Origin: Carex sylvatica
Taxonomy: Eukaryota; Streptophyta; Magnoliopsida; Poales; Cyperaceae
Direction of reading: 5' to 3'
Assembly: GCA_964058845.1 (NCBI GenBank)
Contig: CAXKVR010000060.1
Coordinates: forward strand, 1 to 64,000
Length of the DNA stretch: 64,000 nucleotides
Of the stretch, positions 9,858-21,965 are shown piece by piece. The notes beneath the pieces are model-generated. The model was not told where the DNA came from. It searched no databases and saw only the letters and a list, made by a program, of their open reading frames with translations. How positions within the stretch are numbered: position 1 is the stretch's first letter; each line of letters begins with the position of its first letter. Made by a program: the position numbers and the translations under genes.

Positions 9858-11254
9858 TTACACTAGTACAAAAAATCCCTTCACCGACCCTTAACCACTG
9901 GCTATTTTAAGCAAAGCATCAGTGTTGCTCATACTACACTGACCCTTTTATTAAATAACAATCAGCGTTGTTGTTTAACACTGACTGTTATTTTAAAAAC
10001 TGTCAGTGTTAGTTCTTAATTTTTCTTTTCAAATATCATAATTAAAAATATAGTATTGGAATTATATTTGACTTTAATTGTAGAAAATATTTTGTAATGA
10101 AAATTGTATTTGTAATATTTATACAATAATTAATGTTATAACATGTTTATTGCTTAATTAAATAATTTTAACAATATAGCATGAGATGCATATTGCATAT
10201 ATGACTCACATCTTCTATGCATGAACATGAAACATAAACTCTTATTTCGTGAGTTAATGAAGACGCATGGGAATATGTCGTCTGTGGGTCGATCGGAAAT
10301 TTATGTGGGTTGAATTTTATTTAAAAGTAATAATTTATGTGTATTATGAAAATTTTGTAAGATATTTAACAGTTATGTTTATTTTTCATTTTTTTGTTTA
10401 ATTTTTCATTCTAATTTATATTTTTTTCCTTAATTTATTTTCAAATATAATAATTAAAAATATACTATTTTGGTTTGAACATTTCATTGAACACATGTAA
10501 TACATTAATTTATTTAATAAATCAAGTTAACACTTCAAATATTTCAAGTTTTTAGAAATAAAAATTTAATAATTACAAGAAAATGCAAGAAGATGGAGAA
10601 TCATAAAGAAAATCATAGGTTATATGAAATGTTCAACCGGGATTTTGCGTCTGTTGACAAATTTTAGAAAGGAATCCAATTAAGTAATTTGTGGATATTT
10701 TACAATACAATTAATTCTTCCAAAATTTATAATATATTTTTAAACTTTGATTAGTTGTTAAGGAAGTAAGTACATAAATAAATAATATGATAATATAATT
10801 TATGTTGAAGAAAATAAAAATAAAAATCTGTTAATTAGAAACTTATAATTTTGTAAAAATACACAAGTCTATTTATTTCTAAAATTTCGCTCCACCAATT
10901 AAAATATTAATTATATATGTTGAAATCTATGCTATATATAGATATATTTCTGATGAAAAGTTGAGGTTTCTATTAAATAAACCTGGAGAGGGCCTTCCAA
11001 AGCCTAACTTGTGTTGGATTGGCACGTTCACTTAGTAATTTCGTACTACAATTAATTATAACATGCAATATTATAACTTGTCATGTAATATTTTATTAAC
11101 ATCCAACAACAACACATTTTTAATCAGAAACTGGAGGGTTCAATTTTATAACTTAATTTTTAGCTAAATTAATTTATAACTTGTCGTGTAATAATTTAAT
11201 TTTTACATTACTAAATTTATAAGTTGGTATAATAAATTACTGGAGGATTACAAA

Positions 11255-11425
11255 CACTGATTTTTTTTTTGAAAAAACAGTTGGTGTTGGTAAAACATAC
11301 TGATTGTTTTTACAAAAACAGTCGGTGTTGACAGCTAACACTGACTGTTTAAAAAAACAGTCAGTGTTGGTATCTAACACTGACTGTTTAAAAAAATAGT
11401 CAGTGATTTTCGATCAGTGATTTTG
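11255..11425. repeat. Internal palindromic CACTA-type repeat cluster
   Basis: Four or more copies of ACTGACTGTTT and AAACAGTCAGTG are arranged head to head, so the strand can fold into short hairpins. The same motif fills the right subterminal zone at about 14270-14500 and, in weaker form, the left zone at 9890-10015. In CACTA elements such repeats bind the element's own DNA-binding protein. An internal cluster suggests either a nested end or an earlier border of the element. Confidence 0.7.
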
Positions 11426-11426
11426 G

Positions 11427-11810
11427 ATGAGCACTGCTGTGAATTTCATTTCGCGGGTTTGTAACTCAAAATTTCGATCAGCCGAAGCAATTCCCTCCGC
11501 GCCAAACAAAAATCTCGATCTACTACCCCCAAATCCTCCCGACCCTCTCCTTTCCGACCCAAACCCTTTCTACCTCCTCTCCTCTCCTTTCCGATCACCT
11601 CTAGACCAAAACCTTTCCCGCGTCTCTGCCTCGACCTTACTCCTGCCTCTCTGCCTCGACCTTACTCGTGCCTCTCCGCCTCTTCGAATTTCCGGCCTCC
11701 GCGACTCTGCCTCGACCTTACGCCTCTCCTGCCTCTGCCACTGTGTCTCTCCGGCTTCCGCGAATCCGCACGGACCGTCGACCGCGACCCTTATCTAAAG
11801 ATGGTATCCT
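11427..11810 (+). other. GC-rich captured 5'-UTR-like segment
   Basis: The base composition jumps to C/T-rich, with tandem CTGCCTCGACCTTACTC-type repeats, unlike anything nearby. A 123-codon frame runs through it, but its proline/serine/leucine-rich translation resembles a translated UTR more than a protein. It sits immediately 5' of the exonuclease-like exons inside the CACTA element and may be the leader of the same donor gene. I would not call it a gene. Confidence 0.4.
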
Positions 11811-12476
11811 TCAATTTGTGAAAAGAAATCTTTATTGGGTGTCTGATGAATCTTTTTTTTTTTTAAGTATTTTGAGAAGATGATAAAAATATATAATGAC
11901 TGTAAAATGTTTCTGCAATTCAAAAATATTTATGCACTTCAAATTATGAGATACAATTTGGAGCCTCCCGAGATGGTAACAATTAATATTTTGATAGTTA
12001 TTTGTATTGCCTTGATCTGCTTCTACCTTAGGCTCAGCCAAAAAACCCAGTATTGCATAGCCTGGTACTGGTACTGTTATTGGTACTGGTACGTATAAAA
12101 CCAAACAATCAGGTGACATATGGGTTTAGAGCAAAACTATGAGGAGAATTTCTCTTTGTAAGTAGAAGTGTCAGGTCTAAGTTAGTTATTTATTTATTTA
12201 GATTTAGCTAAAAGTGCTATCTTTACGACTTATATTTTTCAATGAAAAATTACTTTGTAAATGTAGAGGTTGGTCTGTTTAACAGCAGAGCACGCAGAGT
12301 ACACAAGGAATTATGTCTTTCCATCCTATTAGGAGGTTCCCCTTTCTCTCTCTCTATTGATTGGTCTCTGGTTTATTTTATTTCAATTTGCATGCTCATT
12401 TTTGTTGCTAATAAATGTGCTTCCTTTGCATGTGTAGGGGTGGGAATTTATAACAGTGGGAAATGTATATGAAAGA

Positions 12477-13267
12477 ATGGACTCAGAATCCATGATTGCT
12501 ATTCGTTGTGAAATAGTACTTTGTACAAATGGTACTGAAGCACTGGTACGGGTTTGTGCTGTTGATCAAAATTTGGAGGTCTGTAGTTTTATTTAACTAT
12601 CAATCTTTTTTAATATTGTTTATACATGGTTCAAAACTCTTACTCTGGATGTTATTTTTGTAGGTCATAACGGATAGACTAGTAAACCCTAGTAAATCAG
12701 TTATAAACTACAGAACTTCCATTACTGGTATTTCTGCTGAAGACTTGGATAGAGTTACATGCTCAATAAGTAATGTACAGGTATACAATATTTGTTTTTC
12801 TTAGTAAAATTTTTGTTGGAACCATCAGTACCAGATTCTTCTTCTCCAAACCATGAAGTACCCATTTTACCCTATTAAAAAAAAATTAAAAATATGTAGC
12901 CTGATTAAGAAAAAATTCAATCTTGTAATAGCCGGTTTCCGAGGGCAAATAATTCATTTTCTATTTTTGTGAGTTTTTAAAATTTACAAGGGTGAATATG
13001 ATATTATAAAGTTTAGAGGGGGAATATATAATTTCAAAGTTTTCAGGGGTATACATGAAATTCCCCAAACTATTTAATAAAGTCCATAACAAAAGGAAGA
13101 TACAGTGATCAAGTTGAGCTTTGGCTGGTACTAAGTGGTGATGTTACCTTGTGTATTTTTTTTCTTTTTTTTTAAATTTTTTGTTACTCCTCCACATAAA
13201 TCCTTGAAAAAGATTTCGAAGAAGAGCCCCATTTTAATCGGGCACGGACTATTCAATGATTTGCAAG
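12477..13267 (+). pseudogene. Captured fragment of a small-RNA-degrading nuclease (DEDD exonuclease)-like gene
   Basis: Three exon-like blocks with proper splice borders can be read. The first, 12477-12578, ends before GTCTGTAG. The second, 12664-12780, lies between TTTGTAG and GTATAC. The third, about 13200-13267, ends before GTAATA. Their translations contain TEALVRVCAVDQNLEV, VNPSKSVINYRTSITGISAE and ILIGHGLFNDLQ, which match the SDN/REX-type 3'-5' exonuclease pattern as I know it. The first acidic motif of the family (normally DCEM) reads RCEI here, so the metal-binding Asp is gone; the GHxLxxD motif is present. Both ends of the gene are missing. This looks like a transduplicated piece inside the CACTA element. 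It is not active, although its RNA could still matter. Confidence 0.65.
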
Positions 13268-14834
13268 GTAATAATTGCAAAAATTTAGTGTATCTTACTG
13301 AATTTATTTCATTTGTGCCATGCCTTGTTTGCTTCACTCTAGGAAATTCAAGGTGAATTTAGCTTAATTTTTTCTTGATTTTACCTGTAGTTTTTTCCTA
13401 TTAATTAATGACACAGGAACAAATTTGTAAAATTAGAACTTAAGAGCACAGGAACAAATTTGCAAAATTAGCATATTAGAGAGTTTCCAAACCCGACCCT
13501 TACTATTTTAGAAAGTTAAAAATATATATACATATGACTATGTTTTGCATAAAGTGGTGATGAATCTCATATCAAAGAGATCTAACATGCATGCAAACAG
13601 TAGGTCTGAAATTTTATTAGTTTTAATTAGGATCATAGCTTATGTCATTTCTTAAAAAAAAAAAAATCTCTTTTTCTTAGAACTATGCTGTCTTCACAAA
13701 CTATGGTATTGCATCAATGTTTAAATTAGGTATTAGTAGCCATTAGTGCTAGCCATAAGTGCTTACTTAAAGCTTGAATTCTTATATTTCTTTCAACAAT
13801 ACAGCGAGAACATTATATGGAAGGCCTTTAGCCCGACAACAATCAACAGCGGCTGCGGTGCAGAGTTGAGGGTGCTGTGATTGCTCTGTTTCACCTCTTA
13901 ATAACCCGAACCGACAAGGTGTGGGCCCTACGCGAGACCTTCTATCGTTAGAACCTCCCCAATGTTACCAACCTCCTCGCCACTTGTAAACTATTTACTA
14001 CAAATGTAATGTTGTTAATTTCAAATGCATATTTTGTTACTATGTGTTATGTAAATTTTGCTAGTGTGGTTTTTTGTAAATGAATATGTTATGTTATTAT
14101 ATTGCATTGTCTCTCTTGTTTATGTTTTCTACGTTATTTGAATGATATTTTATTTAATGTCAATGAATGTCGTATATTAATATATATGGATAGCAAAAAA
14201 TATGGAGGCTAGCCCCGATACAAACAGAATTATGCCCAAAATTTTACGCCAACAACGACTATTTTTAGGACGTACACTGACTGTTTTTTAACAGTTAGTA
14301 TAGGGTACCTACACTGACTGTTTTTAAAAACAGTCAGTATAGATACCCTACACTGACTGTTTTTAAAAACAGTCAGTATAAATACCCTACACTGACTGTT
14401 TTTTAACAGTCAGTGTAGGGTAACCTTCACTAGCATCGACTTTACTGACGCTGCTATTACAGTTGGTGTAGGTGTATTGAAACAGTCAGTTAAGGAGTTT
14501 TTTTGTACAAGTGTTATCTATTATAATTTGAAATTCTTTCCTGGAATTCAAACAAAAAATGTTGCAATTACCTTCACTCTATGTAATTAGAAATTGTTAG
14601 AATTTCTAATTTGTTTGGCGTGGTAGGCTACATGATAAAATATGTCAAATTTTCCTTATATATAGTTTTTGACTTTTGAAGACAGTATTATCTATTCTTC
14701 TTTTTTCGGATTGAAAACTCGTGAACCGTACCCGATTTGCTATGTTACAATTTCATCTGATCCTACTTGTACCGAGAGTGGGAAAAATAAATTCGTATCC
14801 TCCCCATTTTGAGTTCACCTGGGCCAGATTGGTC

Positions 14835-15965
14835 GAAATTTTTATTAATACCCAAAAAACATATCAAATTACTCAATTTATCCATTTTCGCATAAGAATT
14901 CGAAAAATATCCTGTCCAGTTAATAAATAACAGGACTGATTGATTTTGTCCGGTTAATAACTAACCGGATAGGATCTAACCCATTTCAACTTTCAGCAAT
15001 TTTGTCCGATTAATAATTAACCAGACTCAATCTCTTTTTCTTTTATTTTTTTATTTTTTTTTACAAAACAGAAATTAATTTTTTTTTTATTGAAATATTA
15101 GAAATGTTGAATATATTTCTTTGAAAATAGAAGGAATACAATATAATTTGATTTATTAGAAAGACTGCAACAAATAACCCGGATCAATATTTTTCAGATC
15201 GAATTTTTCGCGGCTGTAAGAAAAATTAATATATTTCTTTATGTGTTATTGGAAAAAAATAAAAATACTTGGATTCTGAGTTATTGATCCCGGTTCAAAA
15301 GCCACTTCTAGGTAAAATAAAAATATTGTGATCCTTCTAGTACATTTAATTTCTAGAAAGTTGTATCTATTTTCAAAATTCTTTTTGAATAACAATTATT
15401 AAATAACTTAAAGTTTATGTTTTTTTTCAAAAAAAATAGATACAACTTTTTAAAAATTAAATGTACTAGATTTAGCTAGAAGTGACTTTTGAACCGGGAT
15501 CAATAACTCAGAATTCAAGTATTTTTATTTTTTTCCAATAATACAAAAAGAAATATATTAATTTTTCTTACAGCCGCGAAAAATCCGATCTGAAAAATAT
15601 TGATCCGGATTATTTGTTGTAGTCTTTCTAATAAATCAAATTATATTGTATTCCTTCTATTTTCAAAGAAATATATTCAACATTTCTAATATTTAAATAT
15701 AAAATATAATTTTTTTTAAATTTCTGTTTTGTAAAAAAAAAACAAAAAAAAAATAAAAAAAGAAGAAGATTGAGTTCGGTTAATTATTAACCGGACAAAA
15801 TTGTTGAAAGTTGAAATGGGTTAGATCCTATCCGGTTAGTTATTAATCGGACAAAATCAATCAGTCCGGTTATTTATTAACCGGACAGGGTATTTTTCGA
15901 ATTTCTGTGCGAAAATGGATAGATTCAGTAATTTGATATGTTTTTTGGGTATTAATAAAAATTTT
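14835..15965. mobile_element. 1.1-kb foldback element (two arms of about 550 bp)
   Basis: The sequence folds back on itself around position 15400, with only a few tens of unpaired bases in the middle. The arm termini are GGTCGAAATTTTTATTAATA on the left and, reverse-complemented, GGCCAAAATTTTTATTAATA on the right (if the terminal GG is counted, the borders are 14831 and 15969). A 13-bp direct repeat GGCCAGATTGGTC lies at both borders (14822-14834 and 15966-15978), so a target duplication is likely, though its exact length is ambiguous. Arms carry repeated CCGGTTAATNATTAACCGG-like palindromes. There is no coding capacity. Confidence 0.8.
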
Positions 15966-15978
15966 GGCCAGATTGGTC

Positions 15979-16670
15979 CAGATTTTGATTAGACGGTCGA
16001 AATCCATTAGTTCAAAAGTTAAGTTAATGCAAAAGGTGTGGACCTGCGAAAATGGCACACCGGAGTTAGCTCTGTCACAAAATGATACAGTTACGATATA
16101 GAACGACATGACACGTGTGTTAGTTACATATCGTGACTCGCGTGTCCCGTACCACGACCAATTGTTAGCAAAAAAACATGGCTCGATACGGAAATCGTCT
16201 TGGTTCCGGCACAACATTTTTAGTCACAACACGTATTTTTTTTAACATTAATTCTTGATTTTAATATTTCAGAGAATCATATTCTTTTTTTTTGAATAGT
16301 TTTATGAATTTTTCAATGAACAAATTAAAATTAAAATTATGAAAAAATAGTAAAGTGTGATTAAACATGACTAATATGACTGATTACGGCATGTTTGAAT
16401 ACGGTACAACTTGATCAAGATGATACTCATATGACATATTTATTCGCGTGTCGTGACCACTCAGCACGTGTAACATACTTAAATTATTCAATTCTTAATT
16501 TTTCAAGAGATTATGCTTGTAAATCTAAATTATCAGTGTCCTCAAATCATATCTTACAATGTTTTTTTTTTAAAATATTTAATGGCGATATTTTCAGTTC
16601 AAAACCCTTAACAACATTATGTTTACTTTGTGAATATATGTTTACATATCATATTTTACCTATGCATTCA
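15979..16670. other. Intergenic sequence between two foldback elements
   Basis: Contains scattered CGTGTCGTGACC/ACGTGT motifs (around 16100-16160 and 16445-16475) that look like transposon relics. The open frames through it have no recognisable domain. Confidence 0.35.
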
Positions 16671-17872
16671 CCGAAAATTTTATTAATATTAATTTTTTTT
16701 TTAACAATCTGCTATCTTTTAATGGAGAATTTCAAATTTGTCCAAAACGGAGAATTATTTTTCAGATTTAAACCTTCTTTCTGGAGAATAATTCTCCAGT
16801 TCCGGACAATCCCTTTCTGGAGAATAATTCCCCGAATTTGTGTTTCCGGAAAATTATTGTTTGGATTTGAATTTTTCTGGTGAATTTTTTTTATCTCCTG
16901 AATTTGTTGTTGAATAGTTTGTTTTTGTAGTTATCATTTATTCAAATAAATTTCGTATTTAATATTGTTTGATTGTTTTATATGTTAATTTGTTCAAAAA
17001 ATAATATTCTATTTATATTTTTCAAATGTTTTAATTGTTTTGTTTAGTTATGTGAAATTATATTTAGCAATTATTTTTTATAAGATCATATATTGTCAAA
17101 TGTAAAGTAATAATATTGAAATACAAATTATGCCAACTAAAAAATTAGAATTAAAATTACTAAATAAAAACATGAAATGTTACTACAAATTAATTTTACG
17201 ACATCATATAAAATAAAATTACTAAATAAAACTAGAATTGTCACTACTACAAATTTAAAATACAATAACATAAAAAATAAGAAACATCATCGTTGGTGTC
17301 TGCTTGAAAAAAGATCCCCTTGCAGAAGAAGATATCTTCTTGCTGGTCTTCTTGAGAAAGATGTTTTTGTTTATGCTTTTCTTGCTGTTTTCTCTATATT
17401 ACAAGTAAAACATATATAAATTAATTAATATTTGTTAAAGTGAAAAACAATAAAATTAGGATATGTAAATAATTAAATTATACATTTTATTACCTACCGC
17501 ATTTCTATGATCAATAGTCTCACGATGAGCTTAATGTCTGAGTCTCCGATCCTATATACGGTCCATTTCCGTCAGTATACGGTTGTACCGTCTCCATCCC
17601 TTTTTATAATAGAAAACCCTCTTCTCTTCTGCTGAGATCCAGATTTTATAAAACAAAATCCTCTTTCTAGAAAATAATTTTTCGGAACCACAGATCCAAA
17701 GAATTATTCTTCAGAAAGGGATTGCCTGGAATGGATAATTATTCTTTGGAAAGAAGGCCTAGATCCAGACAATAATTCTCCAGTTTGGACTGATTTGGTA
17801 TTCTCCAGTAAAAAAGTGCAGGTTGTTAAATTTTTTATTTTATTCTTAATGTTAATAAAAATTTCGGATCCA
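16671..17872. mobile_element. Inverted-repeat element, related at its ends to the 14.8-kb foldback
   Basis: The left arm (16671-16870) and right arm (about 17640-17872) are inverted copies. Matching pieces include CCGAAAATTTTATTAATATT against CCGAAATTTTTATTAACATT, AACAATCTGC against AACAACCTGC, and runs of GGAGAATTATT. CATTCA lies just outside both ends, a possible remnant of a target duplication. The terminal AAATTTTTATTAA block resembles the termini of the preceding foldback element. The 770-bp middle holds only short frames. Confidence 0.6.
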
Positions 17873-18059
17873 TTCAACTATGCAAAAAAAGGCTGAATTT
17901 TATTTTTGTATGCCGATAAATAAATAGACTGAACATAAGGCTCTGAACACGTGTTCAATCCCTTGTATAAGTTTTCTTATATATGTATTTATATATATTT
18001 TTTAAAATAGCTTAATTTGTTGTTTGAATGTATATAAATTCAATTTAACTACTAAACGC
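17873..18059. other. AT-rich spacer
   Basis: Nothing recognisable is present between the inverted-repeat element and the tandem repeat. Confidence 0.3.
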
Positions 18060-18260
18060 ACATATTTAAAATTATACATATACTTGTCAAACTACTAAAT
18101 GCATGCACATATTGTTATTAAAAATTAAAAATTATACATGCACATATTGTTATTAAAATTATACATGCACATATTGTTATTAAAAATATACATGCACATT
18201 AGATCAAATTTATTGTAATTAAAAATTAAAAATCAAACTACTAAATGCATGCACATATTA
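18060..18260. repeat. Short tandem repeat, about 30-bp unit
   Basis: At least three imperfect copies of ATTATACATGCACATATTGT plus a short A/T tail are arranged head to tail, with a longer-period copy of ACTACTAAATGCATGCACAT at both ends. Confidence 0.75.
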
Positions 18261-19040
18261 GCTTGTGTACAAGAAAAAAATATAATTGCACGGGTTGCAG
18301 AAAGTTCGGGCTACAAAAGATCAAATCAGTAGGTTCATGTTTTAAAAAAAAAAAAAAAATAAAGATGCAAGAATAGGCTGGTAAAATAAATCGATATCCA
18401 CAGGAGTCTCGTATCTACTATCTAGTAAACCAGATTTTGAATGAATCTCCAACATATTTTCACATAAAAATTATGGCCACAGAGAAATTTTGCATGATTT
18501 TATCATTGCATATGTTGCTTCATTTTTTATTAAGTATTTTCTAAAACTTACTTCATTTGTTCCATCTTGAAAATTTCAACAGCTCAATTCTTTAATTTCT
18601 CAGCTGTTGAATTTGAACATTTTTAAAATTCTTTACAATATTTAAACATTTATATTATTTTTTATTTAATTTTGAATATTAAAAAAAAATCGGATAATTT
18701 TGACTAGTTTCCATTCAGCAGAGGACACAAGCATATAAACTTTGAATTATGCTAAATAAGAGCACACAACTCGTCACTTAAGAGCTTCTCAACTTTTGCA
18801 TGATGACAGAATCGACTTATTCTTGCCAGGGCCATATTGCATGTGCTGTTGCCCTGTTAGAAATTCTAGTTTCAAACAAATTCTAGCTTGAAAGTATTTG
18901 AAATAAATCGCATGGGATCCACCACGTGTTAATCTTGTTCTGCTTTTATTTTCTACGAAAGAGAGAAAGGAACTGGATCGGAGCAACTTATGATTTTTGG
19001 TTTTAAATAGAACAAGGGCATTTACTCACAAAAAAAAAAA
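18261..19040. other. Non-coding sequence upstream of NLR unit 2
   Basis: A/T-rich with A-runs at 18345-18360 and 19028-19046. One minus-strand frame (18789-18986) has no domain and is not supported. No gene is visible. Confidence 0.35.
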
Positions 19041-19049
19041 AAAAAAGTT

Positions 19050-20310
19050 TTAACGAATTTCCTTCCTGTTTCCCGTACACAAAGATGTATCTATTAACAA
19101 GTGCGGATTAATTGCTTATGCTCCCCAGACTCCAGACCGATTAAAATTGCCTCTCCACAGAGAAAAAAAGAGAAAACAAGAATTAAAGAATCCGCGATTA
19201 GTCGTATAGAATTTTCTATGCCTGTGAAACTGAGAATCTGAGCCTTTCTTATTCGACACCCAAATTACCCTAACCGTTGACTTAATGAGAGCTTAGCAGC
19301 TGCTAATCAAACTTTCGTCTCTCATCACTCTTCACATATTTTTTTTGTTTTCCTGTTCATACAACGCCATCTCAAAGCTTTCCTCTTTACATCGCTAGCT
19401 GCGATGTTACTCAAGATACCGATCAATCTCTTCCGATATATATATGTAGCGAAAAGGTGAAGAAAGGAGGAAAATACACAGAAGTCTTAAAGGGCTGCAA
19501 GCTTACTCTTTTGTTTCCCCAAATTTAGATCGGTAATCCCATTTTATTTTAATTAATTTGTATTTAATTTAATTTTTAAATTAGGCTTCGGTGCTTCGCA
19601 AAACATCGATCAATTAGTAGTTTCACTTTACATCTTAAACGGTTCACTCAAGATTCGATATTATGGTTACGGTCAAATATTATAGAGGGCCACAAATTAA
19701 TTTTTATATTCCTTTGCCTTTCTCTTATTAATTATACTTTGAAATGAAAAAATGTTGTGAGTTCAATTGTCTATTTTTTTAAATTAGCAGATTTTTCTGT
19801 CCATCCTAAAAGATCTTTAAAAAAATTAATTTGCAAAATTATAGTTTTTAATTTATACAAAAATTCAATATGCATAGCACATTAAGTGGCACATATTGAT
19901 TGTTTGAATTTTAATAACAAATTTTGTGATCAAGACGTCATTGCCGATTTGCATTTTGTAAATCACTATAATGTAATTCTTAGTTTTGATAAGTTAATCA
20001 AAATTAGGGCTCACGAGGGAATAAGAACAATGAGAAAAGAATTAAAACATTGCCGACCAGTCGGGAGTTTATATATATTTATTATTGTTACTTGCAGATG
20101 AAATAAAACTAAGGATATAAACTGAAGTCATCTATACTAAATTAAGATTAATTGCAGATATGGCTGTTATGATTGGGCTTCTATTCTCTTCCTTGGACTT
20201 GATCTTCACTTCCAAATGTTAGCAAGGCCTCGATAACGATTCTTACCATCTCATATCTATTGGCATCCTTAACAGATCTTGTTTTTCAGGTAACTTAATT
20301 TTTCTTTGTT
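19050..20310 (+). repeat. NLR-type 5' flank, copy P3 (upstream of NLR2)
   Basis: Paralogous to 28560-29760 (before NLR3) and to 58000-59290. Shared blocks are the CTTCCTGTTTCCCGTACAC segment, CCAGACTCCAGACCGATT, the leader-like CTGTTCATACAACGCC block, and CAGATATGGCTGTTATGATT at 20156, with its close twin at 59181. The last block is followed by CTTCCAAATGTTAGCAAGGC, probably another non-coding exon or a conserved regulatory block. No ORF is conserved across the copies, so this is regulatory or leader DNA. Confidence 0.6.
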
Positions 20311-21289
20311 TTCTTGCTTCTACTTTTTTTTTTAGTGTCAATTTGGTATAGAACTCTACAACATCTATTATTTCGGGTAGACTATATCTGAAGCACCATA
20401 TATATTTTTAACTATATAGTATAATATATCATTGCTGGCAGTCTTTAATTTACTCTTTATTATTTACAGATGTCTAAAAGATAAAAGAAAAAAAGAAAAG
20501 AAAAAAAATGTAAGAATCCAGTCAGGCTTATTAGATATGAACCAATTAAGACACGCATGAAAGCCCACATGAATCATTTAAACCCAGCGTAGCGTAAAGT
20601 CTTGTTGAAATTAATGCTTTTGATACATTGTGGGTGTTAAGTTACTATTTTTGTTAAAGAGATCTGCGAATCAGATTTTGTCCCATGCTAATTAGTTGGG
20701 GTGTCAATAGAATTCAGATCCTCCCCGGTACCGTAATAGAGAATCTTTTAGACTTATTGGATCTGGATCGTTCTTTTTAACTTGGCACGAATCTCAAACC
20801 ATAAAGTAAAGGGAATCTTCTACAATATTGTAGAGGATACTCACTAGTGGAAAAACTGGAATTAGGATCCGCCTATATGGATTGGTTATATTAAACCACC
20901 AATACTAATACCTATTTGGATCGGTTTTTTTGAAAAAATCGATCCTAAAAAGTATCCAGATTGGCATTTTTAGTGAACTGATCCTAAAAACTATTCAGAT
21001 CGGCATTTTTAGTGAACCGATCCTAATGTAGTCACCATCAGGATCGATTATTTATAATAACCGATCCTGATACTATCAGGATCGGTTAATATAAATAATC
21101 GATCCTAATGTAGTGTAGTATTAGGACTGGTTATTTCGAAATAACCGATCCTAATAGTATTAGGATCAGTCATTTTTGAACCGATACTAATACTATTAGG
21201 ATCAGTTATTTCGAAATAATCGATCCTGATTCTTTTTAGGATTGGTTTTTCATATTAACCGATCCTAATAACTCCCTATATAACCTGTC

Positions 21290-21490
21290 TAGGGTTCTTA
21301 TTTTTATTTCGCGCTTCTCATTTTTAACTTAGCGAAAATCAAACCCGCCTCTCAACTCCTCCGTCTCAGTCTCTCCCTCTTCTAGGGTTCTTATTTTCAT
21401 TTCGTGCATCTCATTTTCAACTTAGCGAAAATCAAACCCGCCTCTCAACTCCTCTGTCTCTCTCTCTGTCTCAGTCTTTCCCTCTCCTCC
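21290..21490. repeat. Tandem duplication of a UTR-like segment
   Basis: Two copies of a block starting CTAGGGTTCTTATTTT and containing AACTTAGCGAAAATCAAACC lie head to tail (about 21291-21382 and 21383-21470), then a CT-rich stretch. The CT-rich context and the following splice-like AAG|GTTAAATT suggest a captured 5' exon of some plant gene; the donor is not recognised. Confidence 0.65.
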
Positions 21491-21689
21491 GTGTCTCTCT
21501 CTCTCTCTGTCTCCGGCGCCTCTCAACTTAGCGATCTCTGTCTTTCTCTTTGTCTCGATCAAGTCAAAAAAAGGCGCTGACAAGGATGTGCCATCCATCT
21601 CTTCCAAGTTCAAACAATTGGCTTGATGGACAAGGTTAAATTCGTTTTTACATCTATGTTATCCCTGTATTAATTTATGCTGATTTATG

Positions 21690-21965
21690 TTTCAATTATC
21701 ATTATGTCTGAATTTATATTTTTTATGGTTTCAACGATGCTGATTTATTGTACTTCATGAATTTTATTTTGAGTTTCAGGCATTTTATTTTGTGTTTGCA
21801 CCAAATTTCTTCTACTATTGTACTTCTTTTTGTGTTTCATGAATTTATATTTTTTTATGGTTTTAAGGATGCTGATTTATTGTACTTCATGCATTTTATT
21901 TTGCTTTAATCACCAAATTTCTTCTACTATTGTACTTCTTTTTGTGTTTCATGAATTTTATTTTG
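21690..21965. repeat. Tandem duplication, about 130-bp unit
   Basis: Two copies share GATGCTGATTTATTGTACTT, CACCAAATTTCTTCTACTAT and CTTTTTGTGTTTCATGAATT in the same order. The sequence is intron-like and has no coding capacity. Confidence 0.7.

Larger units (their letters stand above)
9861..14513. mobile_element. Non-autonomous CACTA transposon with captured gene sequence
   Basis: The left end is CACTAGTACAAAAAATCCC and the right end, reverse-complemented, is CACTTGTACAAAAAAACTCC. A 3-bp TTA duplication flanks both sides (9858-9860 and 14514-14516), which is the CACTA hallmark. Subterminal regions are packed with the motif ACTGACTGTTTTTAAAAACAGTCAGT, read in two overlapping pieces. No TNP2- or TNPA-like transposase frame is present, so movement would need proteins supplied in trans. 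The 4653-bp body contains GC-richer, UTR-like sequence (11427-11800) and exon-like blocks similar to an exonuclease gene (12477-13267). Confidence 0.85.

Noticed and set aside
11427..11798. 123-codon open frame starting MSTAVNFISRV
   Set aside because: It is C/T-rich with internal tandem repeats and translates to a Ser/Pro/Leu string. It looks like a captured UTR and has no domain.
13801..13980. Further exon of the captured exonuclease
   Set aside because: An acceptor-like CAG precedes it, but the translation is broken by stops and does not resemble the nuclease family.
16395..16883. 162-codon open frame
   Set aside because: It crosses the border and left arm of the inverted-repeat element and has no conserved domain, so chance is the simplest explanation.
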